From positions 9,114,001 to 9,178,000 of the forward strand of contig OX579639.1 in NCBI GenBank assembly GCA_951230915.1: 64,000 nt of DNA. Direction: 5' to 3'. Shown in pieces: positions 27,635-40,900 of this stretch. The position numbers and the translations under genes were made by a program. Under the pieces are notes generated by a model that saw nothing but the letters and a program-made list of their open reading frames with translations, was not told the DNA's origin and did no database searches. Position 1 is the first letter of the stretch. Each line of letters starts with the position of its first letter. The stretch is from Antitrichia curtipendula. Its lineage: Eukaryota; Streptophyta; Bryopsida; Hypnales; Leucodontaceae.

Positions 27635-28476
27635 TTAACCCCCAAATGCCCAAGGCCTTTTTTGAGCTTCCAGGAATTTGCTCTAAATTGAAGCCAACAT
27701 TTTGATAAGTTGTATCAATTTTTTTGATTTGTAACTGTACAAATTCAATCTAAACATGTTAAAGAACACATAGGAAAAGAGAACACAACAATGTCACTTA
27801 TGGATTGAAAGATTATAATGTTTGAACATGACGGTGTTAAAATTGTGAAAGTGATTTGAAGTTTTTCAATGTCTTTTCACATATCAAATCTAAAAAGGTG
27901 GTCACCAAAAAAATGAGGATAAAGGGCCTAACATGCATAACCCAAATCAATTTACGACTTCTCAAAATCTAATGTAGAAGTTTTGAAATGAATCTCTAAT
28001 GTGATTTTTTCTCCAAGATCTAATATATTTGAGGCTCATTTCCAAGAACCTTCAACATTACGGAAAGTCAAGATTGCAATGGACATCCTCGCACAAAATC
28101 TTGAATAGAAAAAACATAAACAATTATTATCAAAAAACATATTTTTGATGCTAAAATTAGACTTCAAAAATAAATTTTCTAAAATATAAACTAATAAAAA
28201 AAATAGCAACTTGGTTAGGTTTTATTTAGCTTCAAAGTATTGTTGACACCAAAATTTAGTACCTTAGGCATTTGGAAAAAGCATTGCACCAATCGTAGTT
28301 TCAGGCAATGAAATATACAAAGAATAGTCATTCAAAAGGATGTAACCTTGAGCTTAACTCTTGAAGGATGTTGTGGACCAAAAGTATCCAATGCACCTAT
28401 TTACCTACTTGTCCAATAATAAGAACAATTTGGTGACTACCTTGGTTATGGGGGGGCTGCATCCTTCAAGGGTTAA
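27635..28476. mobile_element. TTAACCC-type inverted-repeat element, diverged
   Basis: The left terminus is TTAACCCCCAAATG and the right terminus is the reverse complement of TTAACCCTTGAAGGATG. Internal 'cttgaaggatg' near 28360 repeats the right-end text, suggesting a duplicated or nested end. The element is about 840 bp, AT-rich and non-coding. The arms are short, so the boundaries are inferred from the terminal signature shared with the other copies. Confidence 0.35.
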
Positions 28477-30699
28477 TACTGGATTCCATGATTTGAAAAT
28501 TTTATTTAATTCATCAAATACAATATCAAGAACTAGTTGTTCAAATTTGTCTTGTATTAACGTAAAATTGAATAATTCATCCATCCAAGAAAATTAAGAT
28601 TCTTGTGTTCGTTTTCAAACAAGGTAGAGATATTTGTAGAACTCTCTCTTCAAATATTTTGTAATTTATCTCCAGAGCTAACTCTAGATTCCACTAATGG
28701 ATTATAATTGTCAGTAGTATATTGTGGGAGCTACAAAAAAATGGATGAAGTACACCTAAGTATGTTAATTTTCTTTTTGATCTATTCTTCATTGAGATGA
28801 CCTACTTGGTTACCCGTGATGCTTTATGCTTTTTTTTGCAAGCTTATAAATCAATGCATATAGGAATGAGAAGAAAATAAGATCTTGCAAAAATAAAGAT
28901 CTTATGTTCAGATCTACACATTATTTTGCCTTAAAAACTCTTCTAGAGTTTATTCTATATACTTTATCTTGAGGACAAAATGGCACGTCTAAATTGGTAA
29001 GAATTTATAAATTACTTTAATTATTCTAATTTTACAGTTAATAAATTACAATGAGCAAATACCGCTATTTACCAATGAAATTGTTGATCCAAATTCAATT
29101 TCAATTTTTTTGATTTTTACTAATTCTTTCATCCATCAAAGTTGAAGTAAAACTGAAAATTAGAAAATGATAATAGAGGCTAGTTGGAAAAGTAAGGCCC
29201 TTCTCCAAATCTAGATCATAGATTTGTTTTTTGTTCTTTGTGAGTTCACTTATTTTAAGTGTCTCATGAATTCATGATCCACTTTGTTATTTCTATTTTT
29301 GTATTGAACCATATTTTATTATAGTTTATTAAATTTTAATTTATTTTATTTTATGATTTATTTTTTACTACTACTATATTATGATTATATTATGAGTATA
29401 TTAAGATGGAACAATATTACCATGAAATTTGTTGTTTATACTTCTTGAATTCAAATGGACACATCATCTTTTTATAATACAAATTTATGCAATTTATGCA
29501 AGAGTTTAAACAATCTCTTTGAAATTCAATATTTCTCACTGCATAATACAATTCATGCATTGTTGTGCATAGCAAAGCAAAACACTAGTTTTTCTTAGTC
29601 ACATATAAACAATTGAAAGTAAGACTAGGTGAAATCCAAATATGACATTTGAATATTATATGCAAAAGTTAGAAATAGACCAATTTTGATTAATAGATTT
29701 TCTATATACATGCCCAAAGCTTGAACAATGTGGAATCAATATCTATTTATCAATGAAAAACTTTAGGGCATGCACTTAGTATAGTCTCAAAATTAGATAA
29801 CCTTTCTAGAGTAAAATTTCATTTGTGAAAATTTTCCCAAAACTACATTTTCAAGAAGGTTTTATTAGCAAATCCTTTTTATGGTAGAAAATCCCTCACT
29901 TTTTAGTCATTAAATTATGGAGACAATCATTAATCCAAGAAACCATAGTGGAAATCATTTGTTTTGGTACCGTGAGAATCATTTGCTTAAAATCTCTAAA
30001 AGTGCTAATTGGAGGTCAAACTGTTGTGCAATACCTCCTTTTTTCACACAAATTTTCAAGGATGAACATTTGCAATTTTAGCTTACATAGCACAGTTGCT
30101 AATATATGAGCCTAAAATCATGAGTACATGAGCATAGGAGTATATACACCTATGTTATAGGCGTCTATATTATAGAAACCTTCTATAATTATATGATATC
30201 TATGTTTAAATAACTATATTATAAGTGTTTATATTGTAAGCACCTTCAATAGTTGTAGTGTATCTACCATTATATATATGCTCAAGGCTCATAGACTTGC
30301 ATTTCCATGCTCACGTATTAGCATTGTTGGCTTACACAAAGTTTTTTTTAGTCATTGGACACTTTTAGGCCGCCTCATTATTACATGGTTAATATATTGA
30401 TGAAATCATCCAAATTGAACAATTTTTTTTACCACAATGAAGGTGATCTATCCAAAAATGTGTCCATGATGGATTTTGTTATCATCACTTGAGAGAAATT
30501 TTATTTTTAACTAGTAAAGGACCAAATGAGCCAACGATGTTAGCGCATGAATGCATAGACATGAACCTACAAGTCTTGAACCTAGTTGTAAGTATGTACC
30601 TACAACCATTTGAAGGTGTTTATAGCATATGTACCTATAACATGAAAAAAGTCTATAATATAGGTTCTTGTAGCATTAGTAATTGACCTTAGAAATCTT

Positions 30700-32130
30700 A
30701 TTCTTATTTTTCTAGTTAGGCTGGTTAATTAGCCAATTAGATGCTAAGTAGTGTAAAAAGACATAATTAATTCTAATAGGCATTAGAATGTATAAAACCT
30801 AATTAATTGGTTGGATAATTGCTAGTTGGAAATTGAAAGGCCAAGTCTAATTTAATTTGGCAACCGTTGGTTGGCTCCTATTAAGCTTTGTAGCTCTCAT
30901 TTTGTTTTTTACCCATTGCTAGATGAGCGTGAGAGTCCAGCCATGAAATTAGATGTTTTATGTACTTTTCTTTGTGATTAATGTGAATGTTAGGTTGCCT
31001 AATTAGATGTGTATGGTGATTCTTATATGCTATGAGTGATTGTGCTTGAATTAATGTGTGTTGTGTAGTGTCAAATGTTGTGGGCTTACATTGTGTTGTA
31101 TGTGGAATGAAAATTGGTTGTGAACGTGTGTATGTTAAGTCCAATGGAAAATTGTTTATATTGGGTATAGTCCAAATAGGACTATATTGGGCTATTTGGA
31201 GTTATTGAATATGTTTAGTTTGGTTGATTGAATTGTGTGATGTCATTGTAGTTTGGCTAATTGATTGTAATTGAGTCTGAATTGAAATTCTATGTGTTAA
31301 TGAGTGTGGAAAGATTGTTCATTCCAAGTTAGAATTGATGTGTGTGTTTAAGTTTAGTTCAAAATTTTCTTGAATTGCATATGCGTGCCTAATTAGAATT
31401 ATAAAAAATTCTTGATTTGAATGTCTTGCTGTTTGTTGTTGTTGTAGTTCAAATTTATGATTGTGCCTGAGTGCGTTATGAAATAATTGATCAAGTTAGA
31501 ATTGTCTGTGTGTGAAGAGTGAACCATTAGAAAATTAAATTGAATAAGAACGTGAAATGTGTACAATGTATGTGATTGCCTTTGTGTTAAGAAGCCTATT
31601 GTTGAGTGAAGCAATTGGAAATTTATAAAATTGCCGAGCGTTAATTAGGAGTAAGTCTAATTATTGAGTGAGAAGTAGAACTTTTATGAAGTCAGTGAGT
31701 GCAAGAAATGTAGAGAAAATATGATCCTTTAGTTGGTATTATAAATGCAACTTGATGTTGAGAAGAAGACAATTTGAGCTATGGTAACAAGAGAATTAAG
31801 CCAAATTGGAAATATAGTTGCAAGTTCTACATTGGAAGCAACCAAGCAACCAAAGTTGTATCAACAATGGTGTTGAAGCCAAATTGGAGTGCACCGAGTA
31901 AAGAATGGAAAATAAGGAGAATAGCTAGTTGGTATAAAGAATTAAAAGTTGATTATTAACCAAGTTGGGATGAGTGTAATTTAAAAGATAATGTCATCTC
32001 ATCCTTGACATGTGGCCATTAAGAGTGGAGCATAGTTGGCAAGTAGGCCTAGTTGGTAAGGAATTTAATTCAAATTATCTAAGTTGTGCTTGCCTAGTTG
32101 GATTAGGAATTGGCTAGCTTATAATTTCCT
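30700..32130 (-). repeat. degenerate CCAAATTGG motif array (array 2, reverse)
   Basis: Variants such as CCAAATTGG (31800 and 31878), TAGTTGG, CCAAGTTGG, TAATTGGTTGG, CCAATTAG, AAATAGGACT and AGTTTGGTTG recur every 30-80 bp. The motif resembles array 1 read in reverse orientation, and the block is G/T-rich on this strand where array 1 is C/A-rich. No recognised ORF. Confidence 0.4.
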
Positions 32131-35100
32131 ATTTGAAATTCTCCTTGGAACAAATCAATTATACTATTAGATAGTTTCACAAATTGTCAATTATCCTAAT
32201 CTACAATATCTATAACATAAACACTTGTAACCATAAAAAAAGGTGTTTATAATATAGATTCCTAAACTCATGGGTTCATAGATCTATGTTCACATACTAG
32301 CACTCCCCCCAAATGTCTTCTTGGAAAACACTATAAGGTTTTAGCAGGTTCCTATGATCTCAATTTTTAACTTAATTTTCTGAATTTCTTTTGAAAATAG
32401 GAAATATATTAGCTTCCTAGGTATATAATTTTTATTTCAGTCAGTGATTGAGAGAAAAAGTTATGCCACATTATGTTCAATTTTTTTTTGTTGGATAGCA
32501 CAAAAAGATTAATTATTAAAAAAATGTATTTTTTTGTTTTTCATAAGAAAATACTTTTGTCTACATGGAAAGATTTGGACTAGTAATGAGAAAGTCATGG
32601 AGAGTCTTGTTTTTCAAGCAATCCTAGCAATTTCTTCAAAAAATTAACTTATAGGATTCATTTTTGAATTTAATTTTCACAATTTTTCACAAAAAAAAGT
32701 TATGCATAGTTTAGTTTGCTTCTTAGAAGAATCTCACCATTGCAGTTAGTGTGTTTCAATTCCATCTTAGAACTATTCAAGATTTAATTTTTCCTTCTAT
32801 CTCATACTTGCTTCTACATAACAATTTTTTAAAGAATGAAAATTAAGTGCCTTAAAACTTTTTTTTCTAGACTCTCAACTCAATCTTTGAACACAATTTT
32901 TTTTGTAATTCAAAATCTATAGTGCAAAAAGTTTAAGTTGAAAAGATTCAAAGTCAAAAACCTAGTCACGGAAGGTGCAAAAAAACTTGTTTTCTTCACT
33001 TTAAATGCAGATATTTTGCAATCTATATGGCCCAAGTTTTTGAAATGTGTGCACACATTATTATATTAGTCTAGTTAAGATTTTATGGTTAGATATGCAA
33101 AAAGAAACAAAAATTTAAATATTTTGCTCCTTGCAATAGAAATGATAAATTTGAGTGTTTTTTTTTATGAAAAAAAGGCCTTGGTCCTTAACCATTAAGG
33201 ACATTGCAAGCCCCGGGGGCATTTTGAATGTCAAAATCTAAATTTTTACATAGTTATTGGTTTTATTAGAAATGATTTAAGATGAATTAAAAATATGTTG
33301 CTCCAATAATCTACTTCTTACTCCATTTTTATTTTTTCAAAATTATTATAATTATAATTTTTGTGACTCTTTGAAAATAGCATCTTAAAAGCTCAAAATA
33401 CAACACTTTAAAACTTTTTCTAACAAATTTCTCTTGGTTTGAGTTCAAAGAGTACATCAATTACATTATGATGTTTTTCTCTATTACTTCCATATTTTCT
33501 TAAGATTTCATTCTAATTTTAGAATTTATATAATAATTACTATATTTTTTATAAAAAAATCCTTTGAAAAAGCATATAAAATTGAGGTTAGTGTTTTTAA
33601 TGATGAAAAAATGAGATTAAATTTTAGACAAATATTACTACATGTGAAAAATATAAAATTTTGAAAATGTGAATTTTAATGTGAAAAACTAATGAAGTTT
33701 GACCAAGCCCAGACATGAGATGTCCTTTAGTCCCTAAAGGACCAAATGTCTATTCAACATACACAAGAAATCTCCAGTAGGTTCATACAAAGTACTTTTT
33801 GGTTGGATGTTTGTGAGTTTTGGTCACAATGTGTAACCAATTACCTTGTTCATGAAAAACTATTTTTTTTTTCCAATTTGGTGCCTAGATCAAAAGTTAT
33901 GCTACCCTAGACTTTTGGGGTAGTTTGGACAATTTGGAAATCTTTGAGGAATCTTTTGCAAAAATCATCAACTTCTGAAATTTGGCATGTATGTAACTAA
34001 TAAAACATGGTGTACAACTGTCCAAAAAAACTTAGTCCTCAAATCACATTCAAAGACAAGTCAAACTTTGTTAGCTATGTTGGGATGGTTTCAAGAAAAA
34101 ACATTTTCTTCTAACTTCAAGTCCTCTTATCTTGCAATCAATGAAGTCAAAATTCTTGAGATTTTTTCCACATATTCCAAATGTGTGTCTCTAACTTTTT
34201 ATTGTTTGGATTTCAAATAAAAAATTTCTTGATTGCACAAGAAATCCTCAAAATTGACAAGTGTATTGCAAATTCACTTAACCTCTTCACATTGCAGGGT
34301 GATTTAGAATAAGCTAGACTCTATATTTGCTTCTAATTTTTTTTGTGAGTGAATCTAATATCATATACTTATGAATGGTCAAAACTCTTGTGTTTGTATG
34401 GAGCAAAAATTTTACTCCAAAAGGAACTGGAGTCTGCTGACCTTGTTTTGTAAGAATGAAAAAGAGTTATTTTTTCTCATCTCAAAGTTATAATCTTTCA
34501 ATCCAAGTGATAAAATGAGCTGAATTTTTTTTCACATTTTGGTAAAATATTTAACTTTAGATTTGTACATTTGAAGTTTATTACTTCTAGAGAACCCTGG
34601 ATTTTACCCTACAGGAGTACAATGTCCTATCTTGGACATCAAGTCATCCAGCTAAGCCCAACTGTGCCCCCGACTGCCCAATAAGTCCCCATCCCCATCA
34701 CCTCTTCCTTTCCACTTACAACTTGCTTCCTCAATTAAAACATTTAAATTTAATTACAGACAACACGGAAATAGAGGACAAGAAAGGCCGAGGTACAATA
34801 ACAACATACCCTATTTCCACCCCTAGTTCCAAGCCCGCATCCAATCCCAACCCCTCCACCTGTCATGATGACCTGGCACCTTTCCTTTTTCTGACCTACC
34901 CTTGCTGGAACACCTTCCTCGAAGCCCCACACCACACCGCAGTGTCGTCGCAGCCCCGCTAAAATCAATCATTCGCCGGAACTGAAGATGCACGATTTCA
35001 CGGCACCATCGATCGCACACCACTTGTTCAGCAACCCCACGTCGAAATTTGGGAAAAAATCTGGGTCGCAGCTCGTTTTCGGCAGACTTTTCGACTACTG

Positions 35101-35443
35101 TGCGTTCGTCGCGTCGAGATTTTGGATCTAGGGTGCCGTGGTTGGGGTTTCGGCGCTTAAATTTGAGTGTTCGGAGAGTTGGATTCGAGCTTCAAGAAGT
35201 GAGATTGCGCTTCAGGAAGTGAGATTCGCTTTTAAATTGAGAGTTCATGTTGGGTTGAGAGTTCGTTCTGGAGATATTTGAGATTGTGACGATGAGGGGG
35301 TAGGTATTTGGAAATCGATGGATGCTTCGAGATTGTGTGTTGCTGGAGTGTATGGCGACAGTGGTGTTCCGCAGGGACCTTGTGAGCGTGCTCGTGTGAG
35401 GAGGAGATCATTCAGAAGCTCCGGGTGATTTTGAATTTGCGTC

Positions 35444-37261
35444 ATGGCCGGGGAGTACCAATTAGCCACACTGGCTGCTGCGGTCGACATTGAAGAAGAC
35501 TCCTCGTCGTTGCCGTTGTCGCCACCTTCTTCTACTTTGACGAATGGTCATCATCAGAAACAGAGTCCGTCTGAATTCGATGAGAGGCCTTCTTCCCCCG
35601 CCGATCGGCCCCGCCAGTTAGGGTTATGGAAGCTGGCGCTCTCATCTATGGTAGCAGCTGGTGTCCAATTCGGCTGGGCGCTCCAGCTCTCGCTTCTCAC
35701 CCCTTACATTCAAATGCTCGGCATCGAGCACGCGTTGTCCTCCTTCATCTGGCTGTGCGGTCCCATCACGGGACTCGTGGTGCAACCCTGCATCGGCATG
35801 TGGAGCGACCAATGCACGTCCAAGTACGGGCGTCGCCGTCCCTTCATCGCCACGGGCGTGGCAATGATCATGCTCTCCGTGATCGTGATCGGCTTCGCAG
35901 CTGACATCGGCTCCCTCCTCGGAGACTCCCACGAAGACTGCTCTGTCTTCAAAGGTGTTCGCCCAAGAGCGGCGTTTGTCTTCATCTTAGGGTTCTGGAT
36001 GCTCGACCTCGCGAACAACACCGTGCAAGGCCCCGCGCGGGCGTTGCTGGCCGATCTCGCAGGGTCAGATCAAAGAGTCGCAGCGAACGCCATCTTCTGT
36101 CTCTGGATGGCGCTCGGGAACATTCTTGGATTCTCCGCCGGCGCGTACGGGAACTGGTACAAGCACTTTCCATTCCTCACTAGCAAAGCTTGTTGCGCCC
36201 CTTGCGCCAATCTCAAAGCCGCCTTCCTTCTCGCCATTCTCTTTCTCGTCATCTGTACTGTCATCACCATGGTCGCAGCGCAGGAAACTCCCATTGCGCT
36301 CATAGTCAAGGAACAGCAATTGACAGATTTCGGAAGGAGAGAAGAGCAGGAGGCTCATACTAAACCTCACGATGACTCTGCGCCTTTGTTACGAAAGCAA
36401 CAGAGCAATGGCAAGCTGCATGATTTGGCTTTGGTTTCGGTGGATGTGGATCATGCCAATGGACACCATGCTCACGAAGAAACTATCCTCCGTGTTGTAC
36501 CCCACCCGGATCCCCAAGCTCCGCCCATTGATACAGGTTTAGGCTCCACGGTGGTAAACCTCCTTCTCGGTGTGCGAAAGCTTCCTGGATCCATGAAGTT
36601 TGTCCTTGTAGTGATGGCGCTCTGTTGGTTGTCGTGGTTCCCTTTCCTTTTATTCGACACAGATTGGATGGGCAGGGAGGTTTTCAACGGTGACCCTACC
36701 GGCACTCCCGATCAAATTGCGGCATATGAACGTGGTGTGCAGGAGGGTGCCTTTGGGCTCCTTTTGAACTCAGTAGTCTTAGGAATCAGCTCCTTGTTCA
36801 TTGATTTCCTTTCCCAGAAACTCGGGTCGACGAACCTCTGGGCAATCGGGAACTTCACACTGTTTTTAGCGATGGCGGGCACGGGACTCATCACGTTTGC
36901 AACTCCAGGGAGTCACAGGACTGGGAGCAGAGTAGCTGCTTTGGCGTTGTTTACAGTGCTTGGTTTTCCTTTGGCTATTACATACAGTGTCCCCTATTCA
37001 GTGACTGCGGAGCTGACGGCGGATTCAGGGGGAGGACAAGGGCTGGCGATGGGGGTACTTAATCTTGCGGTTGTGGTTCCCCAAACGATTGTGGCATTGG
37101 GAGCAGGACCTTGGGATGCGTTGTTTGGCGGTGGGAATGAGCCTGCGTTTGGATTCGCTTCGGTGTCGGCGTTAGCAGCTGGGGTGATTGCGGTCTGGAA
37201 GCTGCCGAGATTGGCCAGGCATGGGTATCGACCTGCAGCTATCATGCATGGCCCGCATTAA
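35444..37261 (+). CDS. sucrose/H+ symporter (SUC/SUT family)
   Basis: A 605-aa protein from a single uninterrupted ORF. SUC/SUT proteins (GPH superfamily, 12 membrane spans) move sucrose with protons across the plasma membrane or tonoplast. Diagnostic blocks are AAGVQFGWALQLSLLTPYIQ (about residues 71-90), FIWLCGPITGLVVQP, the DxxxxKYGRRRPFI loop (about 122-135), LDLANNTVQGPARALLADL and FPLAITYSVPYSVTAE. A hydrophilic loop of about 90 residues (roughly 290-385) with His/Asp-rich text separates the two halves; it contains DSAPLL, which fits the acidic dileucine pattern used for tonoplast sorting. Length exceeds the usual ~500-520 aa because of this loop and a 60-residue N terminus. Coding GC is well above the flanks. 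Start ATG has good context (gcgtcATGGCC). AATAAA follows at 37322. Confidence 0.96.
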   Translation: MAGEYQLATLAAAVDIEEDSSSLPLSPPSSTLTNGHHQKQSPSEFDERPSSPADRPRQLGLWKLALSSMVAAGVQFGWALQLSLLTPYIQMLGIEHALSSFIWLCGPITGLVVQPCIGMWSDQCTSKYGRRRPFIATGVAMIMLSVIVIGFAADIGSLLGDSHEDCSVFKGVRPRAAFVFILGFWMLDLANNTVQGPARALLADLAGSDQRVAANAIFCLWMALGNILGFSAGAYGNWYKHFPFLTSKACCAPCANLKAAFLLAILFLVICTVITMVAAQETPIALIVKEQQLTDFGRREEQEAHTKPHDDSAPLLRKQQSNGKLHDLALVSVDVDHANGHHAHEETILRVVPHPDPQAPPIDTGLGSTVVNLLLGVRKLPGSMKFVLVVMALCWLSWFPFLLFDTDWMGREVFNGDPTGTPDQIAAYERGVQEGAFGLLLNSVVLGISSLFIDFLSQKLGSTNLWAIGNFTLFLAMAGTGLITFATPGSHRTGSRVAALALFTVLGFPLAITYSVPYSVTAELTADSGGGQGLAMGVLNLAVVVPQTIVALGAGPWDALFGGGNEPAFGFASVSALAAGVIAVWKLPRLARHGYRPAAIMHGPH

Positions 37262-37807
37262 GTTATGACTAGTGTTCTTTTTCTTCTTAATTTTAGCAGC
37301 ATTTTTGTACCATTTTTGTGTAATAAATTAACGCTCGCAGGTGAAGGAGTCCAGTGCGAGCAATCAATGCTTCTTGAGCACTGTGAACTTATTCTGCTTT
37401 CAGTTCGTCACTTGGGGGTATTGCTTGTGTGCGTTGGACTGTTCTCATTTTGATGCCTAGATTTCAAATTTTTCCCCTATCCAATCAGCGCCTGTGGTCA
37501 TCGTTTTTTTCTCGGTAGACTTCCTGGGAGATCAGACTGGGGAAGCTGGTGATTTGTGCAGAAACACGTGAACCGCGTAAAGTGTCTTTGGGTCTTCGAG
37601 AGATACTAATGTGTTGCGAGTGCAGGTGCAGAATGAGATGACTCATATTATCTATTAGTGCTTGAAGGTATAGTTTATTATTTGTGTCACTTTGAGCGTT
37701 GTTAACGACCCCTGTAGGAGTGTGCTGTCATTGGGAGATCAGTGTTGAGCTGTGGAGAGATCACTTTACAAGAGCCAAATCTGTTGAGATCACATCGTGT
37801 TTTTTTA

Positions 37808-37990
37808 TCACTATGTATGAATTTCTTATGCAATTTTTCAAAGTGGGAGGTTGTAGACCACTAGTGGAGAGATGGTAGACAACCCCAGTTTCATGTAAAA
37901 GGACAGTGGGGCCATGCAGAAGTCATGCTTAACTTACACCCAACTTGCTCTCGGAAAGCCAACCGAGTGTTGATTGGAAGAGATGAGTTG
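37808..37990 (+). repeat. dispersed ~185-bp repeat, copy 1
   Basis: Text beginning 'cactatgtatgaatttct', continuing through 'gcaatttttcaaagtggga.gttgtaga' and ending with 'aaccgagtgttgattg.aagagatg' aligns with 55016-55205. Both copies are on the plus strand and differ by substitutions and short indels. This copy lies downstream of the sucrose transporter gene. Confidence 0.65.
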
Positions 37991-40900
37991 CTGTTGTTAT
38001 TGAAGGGTTCAGTCAAGACGAGACATCGTTGGGGACCTGATCCAAGTCTACGGATTCTTTTGATCTGTTGCAACTTGGACGGCTTGTCACAGTCATACTC
38101 ACAGGATGTACGCTAGTTAGGGTTGACTCCTAAGAGAGGATGTCTCAGCCGGTAATTGAGTTCTTGCCGTCACATTGTAAGTAGTTGCAGAATGCAAAGA
38201 GCATGTGTGACTTTGATGTGCAATGATCAAGCAACTTGCTTAAGGACTTGAAGGACTCTGCTCAAGGACTTGAAGCAAAGAGATTCCTTGGATGTTGAAA
38301 GCGACCCCAGAAGGGAAGCGGAGATGGGACTTTCAACAAATTCGACAGAGCCTGCAGGTCGGTAAGGTAGATGTTTGTACTGTACTATTCCTGGCTGAGG
38401 TGGAGGATTCACCGTTAACTGTGCCTAAAATCGTCCAAATATTAAGCATTTGAGGGTGGTTTGTATCATTAAACTTTCTATGTTTTTGTTGGGTCTTAGG
38501 TGGGAGTCTGATGTACATTTTATGCAAGAATTTGTAGGGGTTGGTTTCAGGAATTGCTCACAAGTAGGTGCAGTTGTAGTGACTTAGTAAATTGAATTTA
38601 AGTTTGTGACATTTGAATTCAAAAAGTCACATCACAAGAATGTGTGAAGAAATCGTGAAGAGTGTAAACACAAGAAGTTGTAATATGTAAGGTATTGTAG
38701 TCTTTTACAAAATTTTGAAACAAAATGTAATGAAGAGATTATGGATCTCAAAGTTTTCAATCCTTGAAGCTTAGTTTTGAACCTTTCATAAAACACACTT
38801 TAAGATTGCCTTTTCAATACAACAAGGTTTAGCCATGTGTTTATGGTCATTTTTTAGAGGTTGACATATTTGGATGCCTTCAGAATTGTGTCTTTGTATA
38901 TATCACATATTCCTAGTTGTTTTAGCTTAGCAACTAAGAACTCTTGTAGGTCTCTAATATTGTAATTTTAAAATTAACCAATTTAAATGATCTCATTGTG
39001 CAAAATATATTTGAAATGCAATCAAAGTTTATGATATTACAAGAATTTGAGAAGATTGCATATATTGGTTCAAAAGCAAACAAAATAATCTTCATATAAT
39101 TTATTCGAAAAGTATTAAAAAATCTTTGGTTGTGTCTTAATTAGGGCTTCATAAACCTTAACCTCTAAAGGACCAAACAATGTTTTTTTGGCAACCTAGT
39201 GATTTTGGGCAGCTCAATTCGAATGGAAATATTTATTTTTTGAAATTTTTTTGGATGTGGGGATGAGGAGTACTACTCATTTTGGACCATTCCAAAAAAT
39301 GATGGAGTGGTCCAAAATGATGGGGGCTTCCGATGAAATCCATGAGGTTCTTGATTCAACTCCCCATGTTGACATTGTTTGCATGGAGGCTCCCCGTGGT
39401 GGCTTTGTTTACATGAAGGGGTTAGTTTCTCCGCTTGTTCTCAATAGGAATATCCAAGGCGTGTAAATCCCGGTACTTGTCAGGTTGCCTTGGATGTTGT
39501 GTCATGTTAGTCCAGTTGCGGCCCTTGAAGGCCGTATGTTTCAAAAAAATAAAAAAAAATAAAAAAAATAAAAATGATGGACTAACATAACAACCTTCTC
39601 CATCAAAACCAAAGAAAACTTCACAAGCCACAGTCTGTCTCACTGGTCAACTTCAGGAGCATGATAGCATGCAATTTGCTCAAAACCAAAGGACGCTACC
39701 GATGGAAACTCTTCACAGTGGCTCTCGGAGAAGATTTGATCACCTTTACAAGTCTTTGAAACTCCTCTTGCTTCAAACTTTTGTACTCCTCCAAGTGCTT
39801 CACTCTCCATTTCACTATCTGCACTGAAGTGTGCTCTCATTCTTCAAAGCTTCCAACGCATTTAAGAAGCTTCCGAAGGATGTTAAGTATTCTTGATCCA
39901 TGAGGTACAGAATTGGCCTGTCGATCGATGCAGAAGCACAAGAGTCTGAGAAAGATCTTCACTTCCCCTTTTTTTTCAGTTAGATGGACGCACAACATGA
40001 TCCTCAAGTCACCCAAACGGATACACACATTTGCTTGTAACATTGAGAGAGAAGGATTCACCTCATGAGCATCAAGCCAATCGAGAACGTACACAGCCCA
40101 AAAAGTTTTCCGAGTACGCATTGAAATCTAGTATCTCAAAGCATACTAGCTTGCGCAGATCTCTTTCCCGAATACAAGACACGATCTTGCAAGTTTGTGA
40201 TTAGTCTGGGTTGGAAACTTGGAACAAGCCAAGAGCTAGAACTAAGAATTGAATCCTATTCAAATCGATGCTAGTATGTAAATCCTGGAAGTGTCATTGG
40301 CTGGCAAATGCAGTTGCAGTAAATACCAAGTCGGCTGCCTTGCATTGGTCCTGGGTGAAGCAGCTTGGGCCTCATCGCCATCCTCGCTGACACTGAGAGG
40401 ACTCGAGATAGGCGCAACTGTAGGAGAGAGAGCAGCCATGAACTCTGGCACACTTGAAGATAATTACTCTGGCACGCTCTAACACACTGCAATCTCCACG
40501 GAATATCGTCTCTCTCCTAATCGACAATACATACAAGGATTGCAAGTGGCAAATGATAAAAGAGAAACCCTAGTTTGAATTCCCCACAATTTGCTTTCGC
40601 GCACGACCTGCACTAGAACGGAAGTACCGTGCAATCTAAGTTACACAAACTCTAAGTAGTGCTCATGAATTTTCAACCTCAGCGCCGCCTTCCTCGACTG
40701 TTGTGTGTTCCAGCCCATGAACACAATTGAATGACAAAGTGGAGGATCATTCATTGAAGAGTATTTGGGGGGGCTTAGATAAAATTGGTTTGGTATTTTT
40801 CTGAAGGAAATATTGGTACAATCGAGGCACACAAAAAGCTGTAATCTCACCACAGGGTGTCTCTTTTTAAAGGTCCGTGAAGATCGGCATAAGCCCAGTT

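Larger units (their letters stand above)
27260..35443. other. 8-kb gene-free, element-rich interval
   Basis: It begins with the SRP54 3' UTR. It then contains a TTAACCC-type element (27635-28476), the reverse CCAAATTGG-like array (30.7-32.1 kb), and back-to-back element ends near 33184-33201 (TCCTTAACCATTAAGGA) and 33722-33742 (GTCCTTTAG-TCC-CTAAAGGAC), which look like abutting termini of the same element family. The parts at 28.5-30.7 kb and 32.2-33.1 kb show nothing recognisable. From about 34.65 kb composition becomes C-rich and then mixed, marking the sucrose transporter promoter and long leader. Confidence 0.5.

Noticed and set aside
35626..36370. Multiple alternative frames inside the sucrose transporter
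   Set aside because: High-GC coding DNA generates open frames on other phases; only the 605-codon frame has membrane segments and family motifs.
39251..39466. 71-codon plus-strand ORF after the TTAACCC-type end
   Set aside because: It is short, has no family features and starts at the broken edge of a repeat element.
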